Positions 1-5,390 of a stretch of DNA of 6,098 nt are shown piece by piece. The first letter of the stretch is position 1, and the number at the start of each line of letters is the position of its first letter. The notes below the pieces were generated by a model, which ran no database searches, had not been told where the DNA came from, and was given only the letters and a program-made list of their open reading frames with translations. The stretch is from Candidatus Bathyarchaeota archaeon RBG_13_52_12 (lineage in GTDB: Archaea > Thermoproteota > Bathyarchaeia > TCS64), in NCBI GenBank assembly GCA_001774245.1, contig MEZF01000047.1, positions 108,734 to 114,831 of the forward strand, written 5' to 3'. The position numbers and the translations under genes are program-made.

Positions 1-1
1 G

Positions 2-211
2 ACAGGCAAGATGAAGGGCATCCTAATGTACGACGATGAGCCCCTCGTCTCCATCGACTACGTCCACAGTCCCTACAGTGCAGTCGTCGACGGCGCCTCG
101 ACACTCTCGAATGGCAGCATGGTCAAGGTCGTAGCATGGTACGATAACGAGTACGGGTACAGCTGCAGGACCATAGAGCTGGCAGAGAAGATGGCCAGCC
201 ACGCTAAGTAG
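2..211 (+). CDS. gap: Type I glyceraldehyde-3-phosphate dehydrogenase, C-terminal end (partial)
   Basis: This is the 3' end of a gene that begins left of the window; 69 codons remain before a TAG stop. GAPDH interconverts glyceraldehyde-3-phosphate and 1,3-bisphosphoglycerate with NAD(P) in cytosolic glycolysis or gluconeogenesis. The segment carries the family's C-terminal hallmarks in order: a DEPLVSIDY strand, the segment containing SxxDG, and WYDNEYGYS followed by an arginine and the final helix. The Asn of WYDNE contacts the nicotinamide in known type I enzymes. The catalytic cysteine lies upstream and cannot be checked. This ending is typical of bacterial and eukaryotic type I GAPDH and does not resemble the archaeal type II enzyme, which is odd beside an archaeal-type tyrS. 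The methionine at 11 is internal, since the reading frame is open to the window edge. The family call is secure; cofactor preference cannot be judged. Confidence 0.93.
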   Translation, partial: TGKMKGILMYDDEPLVSIDYVHSPYSAVVDGASTLSNGSMVKVVAWYDNEYGYSCRTIELAEKMASHAK

Positions 212-218
212 GCCCAGT

Positions 219-225
219 CTTTTTA
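219..225 (+). terminator. Short T-run between convergent gap and tyrS
   Basis: Five T residues (220-224) follow the gap stop codon by eight bases and overlap the tyrS stop on the other strand. Archaeal RNA polymerase can terminate at T-rich tracts without a hairpin, so this may end the gap transcript. A small 5-bp inverted repeat, CGGGT-T-ACCCG (227-237), follows inside the tyrS coding end. The signal is weak. Confidence 0.3.
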
Positions 226-1305
226 TCGGGTTACCCGGAGCCTCTTCATCTTCTCGAGGTTCTCTGGTTTCCGTTTAAAGTATTCACGGACCGGCTCGAG
301 GAGCTTAATCATGGACTCCGCTGTCGCGGTTTTGAGGTCCATTGGGTGGAGCTTTCCCGCCAGGTAGGTCTTAGCGAGTTCCTCGAAGCTCTCAAAGGAT
401 ACGTCTCCACCGAACTTAGCGGGCCGCTCAACATTGAGCCTCCCAAGGTGTGGAAAGACCACCATTTGGACGTGGTCAAGCACTGGATTTCCCTCAACTT
501 GCTTGGGCGGACAGAAGGCCTCTCTGTACTTCTCTTTGATGTCCGCAGGCTCGTCATTCACCCAGATGGCGCCTTTGGCGACGCTCTTAGACATCTTCGT
601 GGTAATGGTTTTGTTTATCCCCTCGTCCTCGTCGAAGCTACCCTGAATAGTTGTATCCTGAAGACTGGGGAGTAGCGGGTTGTGGAGGCAGACAGGTGTC
701 TTGAAGCCGAGCTTCGGCGCTATCTCCCTTGATAGCATGTGAACTTTCCTCTGGTCCATGCCACTGCAGGCGGCGTCGAGGTCCATATGATATATGTCCG
801 AGGTTTGTAGGGCGGGGTACAGTACCCAGCTCGACTCCACGTCGTCCGCATCGGCAGATCTGCCCATGATTGGCATCGCCCTGAGCGCCCGCTTCATGGT
901 TGTGGCCTTCATAACTCGGACAACTTTCTCCCAATAGTCCTTGTGACTGACAATGTCCGAAGCCCAAAGGTACTCCACCTTTCCCTCAGGGAGTCCGAGG
1001 GCGGTAAAGCAGTCCTTAAAATACTCGGCACCAGCGCGTATGTTGTCTAGGTTCCCACCGAGTTTGTTATTGATCCACCCGTGCCACTCTGCGAGGTAGA
1101 TTATGAAGTGGAAGCCCGCGTCAACATAGTCTTTCATCTTCTTCCCCACGATTAGACCGGTACCAGCATGCATCAAGCCGCTGGGCTCGAAGCCGACGTA
1201 GCCGCGGGGATGGTTATTTGTCTCGAGCAGCGTTCGAACCTCTGCTGGAGTTATTATCTCCTGCAGGTTTTGGGTCACTAGCCTGAATCGGATCTCGGTG
1301 TCCAT
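223..1305 (-). CDS. tyrS: Tyrosyl-tRNA synthetase, archaeal/eukaryotic type
   Basis: A class I aminoacyl-tRNA synthetase that charges tRNA-Tyr with tyrosine in the cytosol. The protein is 360 residues, somewhat longer than the Methanocaldococcus jannaschii enzyme (about 306). The nucleotide-binding HIGH-type motif appears as HAGT at residues 46-49, after GFEPSG (38-43). KMSKS is intact at 237-241. Residues matching the M. jannaschii tyrosine pocket are present: Y36, Y163, Q167, D170 and Q185, the last in GMDQRK. D170 and this pocket favour Tyr over the related TrpRS. About 20 extra acidic residues (roughly 213-235) precede KMSKS compared with the M. jannaschii protein. The C-terminal part includes HPMDLK (320-325), typical of archaeal TyrRS. 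The ATG at 1305 is the best start because the protein begins in the usual N-terminal helix. It converges on gap and diverges from the amidase. The function is essential and the call is firm. Confidence 0.95.
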   Translation of the reverse strand: MDTEIRFRLVTQNLQEIITPAEVRTLLETNNHPRGYVGFEPSGLMHAGTGLIVGKKMKDYVDAGFHFIIYLAEWHGWINNKLGGNLDNIRAGAEYFKDCFTALGLPEGKVEYLWASDIVSHKDYWEKVVRVMKATTMKRALRAMPIMGRSADADDVESSWVLYPALQTSDIYHMDLDAACSGMDQRKVHMLSREIAPKLGFKTPVCLHNPLLPSLQDTTIQGSFDEDEGINKTITTKMSKSVAKGAIWVNDEPADIKEKYREAFCPPKQVEGNPVLDHVQMVVFPHLGRLNVERPAKFGGDVSFESFEELAKTYLAGKLHPMDLKTATAESMIKLLEPVREYFKRKPENLEKMKRLRVTR

Positions 1306-1337
1306 CTTCTTCGCCTTTGGAATCTCTAAGAGGTTCT

Positions 1338-1345
1338 GTTATTAA
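1338..1345 (-). promoter_or_regulatory. Candidate TATA box for tyrS
   Basis: Read on the minus strand this is TTAATAAC, about 36 bases upstream of the tyrS ATG. Archaeal transcription normally starts about 25-27 bases downstream of the TATA centre, which puts the start near 1316 and leaves a leader of about 10 bases. No Shine-Dalgarno-like sequence precedes the ATG (GGCGAAGAAG). The position is inferred, not measured. Confidence 0.45.
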
Positions 1346-1350
1346 GGTTT

Positions 1351-1372
1351 GAGGGCAGGAGGCTCTGCCCTC
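1351..1372. promoter_or_regulatory. Perfect 8-bp inverted repeat between divergent promoters (candidate operator)
   Basis: The arms GAGGGCAG (1351-1358) and CTGCCCTC (1365-1372) are perfect reverse complements around a 6-base spacer. The centre (1361.5) is about 20 bases from the tyrS TATA-like box and 19 from the amidase TATA-like box, and the arms flank the places where TFB recognition elements would lie. Such symmetry fits a dimeric regulator acting on one or both promoters. It could instead form an RNA hairpin only if a transcript crosses it, which neither predicted start does. No known regulator motif was recognised. Confidence 0.45.
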
Positions 1373-1376
1373 GTGG

Positions 1377-1384
1377 TTAATAAG
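1377..1384 (+). promoter_or_regulatory. Candidate TATA box for the amidase gene
   Basis: TTAATAAG is centred about 24-25 bases upstream of the ATG at 1405. With normal archaeal spacing transcription would start at or next to the ATG, giving a leaderless mRNA. This agrees with the lack of any Shine-Dalgarno-like sequence in the bases before the start. Confidence 0.55.
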
Positions 1385-1404
1385 ATAAGGCGAGATGGCC
1401 ATTT

Positions 1405-2901
1405 ATGCTTGAATTGTCCCTCGATAAAGCCAGGCTTAAAGTCGACCCAGTAACTCTCGTCTTTACCTCCGCCTCGGTTGCAGCGAGAGCCATATCTCGA
1501 GGCGAAATAACCTCCATCGATCTGACGAAGGCGATCCTCCGCCGAATCGAAGCTTACAACCCTAAGTTGAACGCCATCGTGACCCTTCTCAGTAAGGAGG
1601 CGCTCCTCGGCGCAAAGGAAGCTGATAGAGTGGTGAAGACGGGTGAGAAACTCGGCCTCCTCCATGGCGTCCCCGTCACGGTGAAGGATTGCTTCGAGAT
1701 GAAGGGAGTAAGGACAACGGCGGGATCGAAGTCACTGCTTGATTACATCCCGGAGCGGGATTCTACAGTCGTTAAACGACTGAGAGAGGCTGGAGCTGTA
1801 ATCATCGGCCGCACAAACATTCCCGAGATGGCAGCTGATTGGCAGACATACAATCCACTCTTCGGCACAACAAATAATCCCTGGGACGTCGCACGTACAC
1901 CCGGAGGCTCCACGGGGGGAGGCGCCTCGGCACTTGCTGCAGGCCTCACATTTCTCGAGGTCGGGAGCGACGTAGGTGGTTCCATAAGAGTTCCCTCCCA
2001 CTTCTGCGGTTTATACGGGCACAAGCCGAGTATAGGTACGGTCTCAACCCGCGGGCACGTTCCTCCGCTCCCCGAGACTCCTCCAGGGGAGCCCCTTTTT
2101 AGTGTGGCTGGGCCATTAGCGAGGAGCGCTCGTGATCTTCGATTGGCTATGAATGTCTTAGGCGGGGCCGACGGTGGGCTTGAGAAGGCCTTCGAATGGA
2201 AGTTACCCTCGCCGCGGAGGAGGCGAATCACTGAATATCGCCTCGGATACATGATCGATGATCCTTTATGCAGCGTCTCTTCAGAGGTCAAGGAGCCCCT
2301 TGAGGAGACGCTGAGGAGCCTCACGGAAGCTGGCGTGGCTCTTTCAGAGGACTGGCCAGGTGGAATAGATCCCAAGAGGCTCTTCGAGGATTACCGCTAC
2401 ATCCGCTACGCATCTGGTGCGGGCTCGCTCAGCGGAGACAAGATATTCGAGCTTCTGAGGTCACAGGAAGTCAACGATGGCTCAGACGAGTATTCGGCAG
2501 CCCATGCTTATGCATCGACTGTGAAGGAGTTCCAGGACGCGCTGTGGAGGCGAACCCAAGCGCAGGAGGCTTGGCGTGACTATTTCCGAGGGATCGACGC
2601 CTTCCTACTCCCTGTGGCCTTTGTTCCAGCCTTCCCCCACGACCAAGGGATGCCTCTGAAGAGCAGAGTTATTAAGACTCTTGAAGGACCGAGGAGGTAT
2701 CAGGAGCTTCGCTTCTGGATAAGTTTCGCAACCTTCTGCGGGCTTCCAGCCACAGTGGCCCCTGTAGGGTTTACAGGTGGAGGATTGCCGGTTGGGATCC
2801 AGATCGTAGGGCCTTACCTTGAGGATGCCACCACAATAGATGTGGCTGAGAAGATTACCAACTTGGTAGGGGGCTTTATGGCTCCTCCCAGCTATAATTG
2901 A
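1405..2901 (+). CDS. Amidase signature family hydrolase
   Basis: A 498-residue amidase-signature enzyme (PF01425 family), which hydrolyses carboxylic amides to the acid and ammonia or amine through a Ser-cisSer-Lys triad. All three catalytic positions are present: K94 in VTVKD, the cis-Ser S169 in PGGST, and the nucleophile S193 in DVGGSIR. The S169-S193 spacing of 24 matches fatty acid amide hydrolase (S217-S241). The residue after the cis-Ser is T170, where many relatives have a second serine. The stretch FCGLYGHKPS (200-209) has the GHKPS form seen in catabolic amidases; GatA subunits usually have GLKPT there. No gatB or gatC is adjacent, so a role in tRNA-dependent amidation is unlikely. 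The substrate is unknown. There is no signal peptide, so it is probably cytosolic. The start at 1405 is supported by TATA spacing. It diverges from tyrS and converges on the S9 peptidase gene. Confidence 0.92.
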   Translation: MLELSLDKARLKVDPVTLVFTSASVAARAISRGEITSIDLTKAILRRIEAYNPKLNAIVTLLSKEALLGAKEADRVVKTGEKLGLLHGVPVTVKDCFEMKGVRTTAGSKSLLDYIPERDSTVVKRLREAGAVIIGRTNIPEMAADWQTYNPLFGTTNNPWDVARTPGGSTGGGASALAAGLTFLEVGSDVGGSIRVPSHFCGLYGHKPSIGTVSTRGHVPPLPETPPGEPLFSVAGPLARSARDLRLAMNVLGGADGGLEKAFEWKLPSPRRRRITEYRLGYMIDDPLCSVSSEVKEPLEETLRSLTEAGVALSEDWPGGIDPKRLFEDYRYIRYASGAGSLSGDKIFELLRSQEVNDGSDEYSAAHAYASTVKEFQDALWRRTQAQEAWRDYFRGIDAFLLPVAFVPAFPHDQGMPLKSRVIKTLEGPRRYQELRFWISFATFCGLPATVAPVGFTGGGLPVGIQIVGPYLEDATTIDVAEKITNLVGGFMAPPSYN

Positions 2902-2931
2902 TCTAAATATCACTCTATTGGCAGTCACGCG

Positions 2932-2949
2932 CTTTATCGCTTTCCTCTT
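2932..2949 (+). terminator. Pyrimidine-rich tract downstream of the amidase
   Basis: A CTTT-rich stretch about 30 bases after the amidase TGA is mostly T and C. Archaeal termination often uses T-rich tracts, so it may end the amidase transcript. No hairpin accompanies it, and the assignment is weak. Confidence 0.22.
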
Positions 2950-2955
2950 ATAGAA
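2948..2955 (+). promoter_or_regulatory. TATA-like box upstream of the structured GC-rich block
   Basis: TTATAGAA stands at the edge of the AT-rich segment, centred near 2951. The usual 25-27-base spacing predicts transcription from about 2977, five bases before the 5' strand of the proposed terminal helix (2982-2986). An opposed TATA-like sequence, GATATAAG on the minus strand, lies at 3191-3198, so the direction of transcription is not settled. Confidence 0.3.
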
Positions 2956-2976
2956 TATGGGCACTCGGTGGTGGGC

Positions 2977-3191
2977 GGGGCGCCCCTGTCCCTCGCGACA
3001 AACACACAGCCTCAACGCATGGAGCCAACGCTCCGCTCAGCTGAGCTCTCTCAAATCGCGAGGAGTCCGACGCCCCTGCCCTGCCCGCCTGTCCCATGAC
3101 TGGGTAACCCCGTCCTCACAGGTGACCCTCCGCGGAGTCCGTCTGCATGGTGCGTCGTCTCTGCGGGCGTCTATTACCTAGGGTCGGGGGC
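2977..3191 (+). ncRNA. Candidate structured non-coding RNA, family unknown
   Basis: This GC-rich block lies in the 365-base gap between the convergent amidase and S9 genes and holds no protein-like reading frame. Nested perfect pairings are visible. GCCCC (2982-2986) pairs with GGGGC (3187-3191), which would join the two ends. CCTCGCGA (2991-2998) pairs with TCGCGAGG (3056-3063) and encloses the hairpin GGAGC-CAAC-GCTCC (3021-3034). GACGCCC (3069-3075) pairs with GGGCGTC (3165-3171). Inside that domain CCTGT (3088-3092) pairs with ACAGG (3118-3122), and directly within it is CCCA-TGAC-TGGG (3093-3104). Palindromes lie at 3035-3046 and 3128-3137. The plus strand is chosen because the TATA-like box at 2948-2955 has the right spacing and AT-rich sequence follows 3191. 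The minus strand is equally foldable and more purine-rich. I do not see the conserved SRP RNA (GGAAG loop) or RNase P (GAGGAAAGTCC) cores. It may also be plain GC-rich spacer DNA. Confidence 0.3.
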
Positions 3192-3238
3192 TTATATCCT
3201 TACCATAATTTGATATTATAGTTGAGTCCTGGTCGTTT

Positions 3239-3255
3239 GCGCATGTTATGTGCGC
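3239..3255 (-). terminator. 5-bp GC-rich hairpin downstream of the S9 peptidase gene
   Basis: GCGCA (3239-3243) and TGCGC (3251-3255) are perfect complements around a 7-base loop, 11 bases past the S9 stop codon. On the minus strand no T-run follows; an AT-rich stretch (3191-3220) comes next. It could mark the 3' end of the S9 transcript or protect it, but the evidence is only positional. Confidence 0.2.
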
Positions 3256-3266
3256 GCAGTGGAAGC

Positions 3267-5237
3267 TCAGCCCTGTGAACTAGGTTGCAGGTGCTTCTTC
3301 ATCCACCTAACTAGGTGGCTGAGCCTCTCCTCACGGTGCTTCGGTTTGCCGCTTCGGCTAAGCTCGTGGTTCTCCCCAGGGAAGCGAACGAACTCGGTCT
3401 CCACCCGGTTCAGCTTAAGCGCCGTGAACCACTGCTCTCCCTGCTCAATAGGGACGCGGAGGTCCTCCTCGCTGTGGACTATGAGTGTCGGCGTCTTCAC
3501 CCTGTCCACGTAGTAGAGGGGGCTGTGCATCATCTGTGTTAACGTGTCTCCGCCCCAGTGAGTCTTCGCCCCACTGATGCTCTCAGGTTGCATGAAGCCG
3601 ATATCCGATGTGCCGAACTTGCTTACCCAGTTGCAGATGCTGCGGAAGGTGACGGCGGCGCGGAACCTCGTCGTCTGGGTGACAATCCAGTTGGTCATGT
3701 ATCCCCCGTAACTACCTCCACATACGCCGAGACGGTTCGGGTCTATGAATTCGAAGCGTCTCACAGCCTCATCCACGCAGGCCATGAGGTCCTCATAGTC
3801 ACCCTCACCATAGTGGCGCATCACGCCCCTGGTGAAGGCCTCTTCGTAGCCGGCGCTACCCCTTGGGTTGGTGTATATTACGGCCATCCCCTCCGCAGCC
3901 AGTACTTGTAACTCGTGGAATATTCCTTCCCCGAAGAGTCCCCTAGGACCCCCGTGTATCTCCAGAACTGCGGGGTACCTCTCACCCTCCCTGAGCCCCG
4001 ACGGCTTGATCACCCATGCCTCTACGTCGCGACCCATACCGCTCCGGTAACTGAAGCTGATCGGCTCCGTGACGACGAGCTGCTTGAGAAGCCTATCGTT
4101 AAACTTTGTGGTTCGCCTATCCCTCTTTTTGTCTTTGATGTAAAGCTCGTTCGGGTGGGTCGCGTCCATGGCTACGTAGGCTAGGACCGAGTCGTCGGCT
4201 GCGAGGCTGAACCCATCTACGCTGCGCTCGCTAACGACGACATCAGTCACGCCATCCTCTAATTGTGTCCTGTAGATGCTACTATGCGGCGTGTCGGAGG
4301 TGAAGAAGTAGATGTGTTCACTGTTCGCCCCCCAGACGGGTCCCGGATCTGGCGAGACGACCCTTAGGTCTGATATGAGCCCGTAGCCTAGACTCCTAGT
4401 GAAGCCGGGGTCGGCTCTCTTTGGCTCCCCACCTTCTGCTGGCATCACCCAGAGGGCGTCATCAACGGAGAGCTCCTCGGGCTTATCATTCCCAACGAAC
4501 GCGATCCTCTCACCTTTGGGGGAATAGGATAAGCCCGAGATGGAGAAGCCTCCATTCGTCAGTTTCCTGAGTTCGCCTCCAGTCGCGGGGGCTACGAATA
4601 TGTCGGTAACCTCACTCGTGTCAGCGTCGGGCTCCATGTTGGAGAGGAATGCAATTTCTTTGCCGCCGGGGTTCCATGTTGCGGCGCCTACGTCGAATTC
4701 CCCCCTCGTTAACTGCTTCGGCCTCGACCCCGGTTTGACCGTAAAGAGGTGGCTGCGTCTCCCCTCGAATGTGCCCTGACCGTTAAGCTTGTATCTGATC
4801 CGCTTCACGACCTTGGCGTCGGTTTTGGGTTTCTCCGTCCAAACCTTTGAGGTGAAGAGTATGCGCTGGGCGTCAGGTGCCCACATTGGGGCAGCGACGC
4901 CGAGCTCCGTCTCGGCTACAAGATTAGCCTCCCCGCCTGTTGCGTTGATGACGAATAACTGCATCTTCTTGCCTGGTTGGCGTCCATTCGACAGGAAGAG
5001 CAACCTCTCACTATCTGGGGACCACCTCGGATTGGTGTCGCTCCCTGTGCCGAATGTGAACTGTTCATGTTTTCCAGTCGAGGTCTCAGCTAACCAGATG
5101 TGGCGCTCATAGGCGTCTCTCTCGTAGCTGATCTCGGAGAGTACGAAGGCTACCATCTTCCCATCGGGGGAAACTTGGGGATCTGAGACGAACTTGAACT
5201 TACGCAGGTCCTCTATCTTAATGGGGCGTGGTGGCAT
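3267..5237 (-). CDS. S9C family acylaminoacyl-peptidase / prolyl oligopeptidase-like serine peptidase
   Basis: A 656-residue serine peptidase with an N-terminal beta-propeller and a C-terminal alpha/beta-hydrolase domain. These enzymes cleave short peptides, releasing N-acylated or free N-terminal residues; the propeller restricts access to small substrates. Seven propeller strands of the (W/Y)SPDG...IAF type can be counted, starting near residues 23, 72, 119, 188, 238, 302 and 345. The hydrolase domain has the oxyanion-region HGGPRG (428-433). The catalytic triad is S509 in GGSYGGYM, D592 in HSEEDLRVP and H624 in GENHELSR. The RSICNWVSKFGTSD stretch (532-545) is typical of acylaminoacyl-peptidases. 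There is no signal peptide or membrane segment, so it is probably cytosolic. The ATG at 5237 opens directly on the first propeller strand and has a possible ribosome binding site. It diverges from an M14 peptidase, which suggests a shared role in peptide breakdown. Exact specificity (acylaminoacyl or dipeptidyl) cannot be told. Confidence 0.94.
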   Translation of the reverse strand: MPPRPIKIEDLRKFKFVSDPQVSPDGKMVAFVLSEISYERDAYERHIWLAETSTGKHEQFTFGTGSDTNPRWSPDSERLLFLSNGRQPGKKMQLFVINATGGEANLVAETELGVAAPMWAPDAQRILFTSKVWTEKPKTDAKVVKRIRYKLNGQGTFEGRRSHLFTVKPGSRPKQLTRGEFDVGAATWNPGGKEIAFLSNMEPDADTSEVTDIFVAPATGGELRKLTNGGFSISGLSYSPKGERIAFVGNDKPEELSVDDALWVMPAEGGEPKRADPGFTRSLGYGLISDLRVVSPDPGPVWGANSEHIYFFTSDTPHSSIYRTQLEDGVTDVVVSERSVDGFSLAADDSVLAYVAMDATHPNELYIKDKKRDRRTTKFNDRLLKQLVVTEPISFSYRSGMGRDVEAWVIKPSGLREGERYPAVLEIHGGPRGLFGEGIFHELQVLAAEGMAVIYTNPRGSAGYEEAFTRGVMRHYGEGDYEDLMACVDEAVRRFEFIDPNRLGVCGGSYGGYMTNWIVTQTTRFRAAVTFRSICNWVSKFGTSDIGFMQPESISGAKTHWGGDTLTQMMHSPLYYVDRVKTPTLIVHSEEDLRVPIEQGEQWFTALKLNRVETEFVRFPGENHELSRSGKPKHREERLSHLVRWMKKHLQPSSQG

Positions 5238-5240
5238 TAA

Positions 5241-5246
5241 GGATCA
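5241..5246 (-). promoter_or_regulatory. Possible Shine-Dalgarno element for the S9 peptidase gene
   Basis: On the minus strand TGATCC lies three bases before the ATG. Six contiguous bases match the complement of the archaeal 16S rRNA 3' end, GGAGGTGATCC, though in its downstream half. It suggests a transcript with a leader, unlike the amidase and M14 genes. It could be chance. Confidence 0.3.
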
Positions 5247-5260
5247 ATGTCTTTACCCGT

Positions 5261-5290
5261 CTTAACGCTTAACGCTTTTCAGAGAAGCGT
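5261..5290. repeat. Three ACGCTT boxes in the S9 leader/promoter region
   Basis: CTTAACG is repeated in tandem at 5261-5267 and 5268-5274. The hexamer ACGCTT occurs at 5265-5270 and 5272-5277 and inverted (AAGCGT) at 5285-5290. The last two form an inverted repeat, ACGCTTTT/AGAAGCGT, with one mismatch and a 3-base gap. The cluster is 24-53 bases upstream of the S9 start codon, where a regulator could block or recruit the polymerase. Confidence 0.4.
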
Positions 5291-5312
5291 CCCTCAGAAA
5301 ACATTGAAAACA

Positions 5313-5320
5313 CGATTTTT
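5313..5320 (-). promoter_or_regulatory. Possible TATA box for the S9 peptidase gene
   Basis: An A-rich run (about TAAAAAAT on the minus strand) lies some 80 bases upstream of the S9 ATG. It would place the transcription start near 5290, at the outer edge of the ACGCTT cluster, with a leader of about 53 bases. An alternative is the GCGTTAAG sequence about 27 bases before the ATG, which would give a leaderless transcript. I cannot decide between them. Confidence 0.25.
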
Positions 5321-5359
5321 TAGGTAAACGACGCCGATTATTGACTAGTATACGGATCG

Positions 5360-5368
5360 TTTTTAATA
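5360..5368 (+). promoter_or_regulatory. Candidate TATA box for the M14 peptidase gene
   Basis: TTTTTAATA is centred 26-27 bases upstream of the ATG at 5391, exactly the archaeal TATA-to-start distance, so the mRNA is predicted to be leaderless. No Shine-Dalgarno-like sequence is found before the ATG. This is the most convincing promoter in the window. Confidence 0.6.
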
Positions 5369-5369
5369 C

Positions 5370-5385
5370 GAAAAATGCGTTTTTC
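5370..5385. promoter_or_regulatory. 6-bp inverted repeat between TATA box and start of the M14 gene
   Basis: GAAAAA (5370-5375) and TTTTTC (5380-5385) are perfect reverse complements around TGCG. The repeat lies between the TATA-like box and the predicted start, where a bound repressor would block the polymerase. A-T arms of this kind can arise by chance in AT-rich promoters. Confidence 0.3.
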
Positions 5386-5390
5386 AGACT

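Noticed and set aside
227..237. CGGGT-T-ACCCG inverted repeat near the tyrS stop as an intrinsic terminator
   Set aside because: It lies within the coding end of tyrS and its one-base loop is too small for a real hairpin. The T-run alone is the better candidate.
346..675. 109-codon open frame antisense to tyrS
   Set aside because: It is fully contained in tyrS, has no promoter or family motif, and simply mirrors the codon pattern of tyrS.
1743..2375. 210-codon open frame antisense to the amidase
   Set aside because: It lies wholly inside a well-supported gene, its composition is rich in Ser, Pro and Arg as expected of a shadow frame, and it shows no family motif.
3056..3171. tRNA gene in the 2902-3266 spacer
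   Set aside because: No cloverleaf with a GGTTCRA-type T loop and a matching acceptor stem could be found on either strand.
2957..3181. 74-codon plus-strand open frame in the GC-rich block
   Set aside because: The translation is rich in Arg, Ser and Trp with no domain features, and the DNA is better explained by nested inverted repeats than by coding.
2977..3191. SRP RNA or RNase P RNA in the structured block
   Set aside because: On neither strand do I find the GGAAG loop region of SRP RNA or the GAGGAAAGTCC core of RNase P RNA. A covariance-model search would be decisive.
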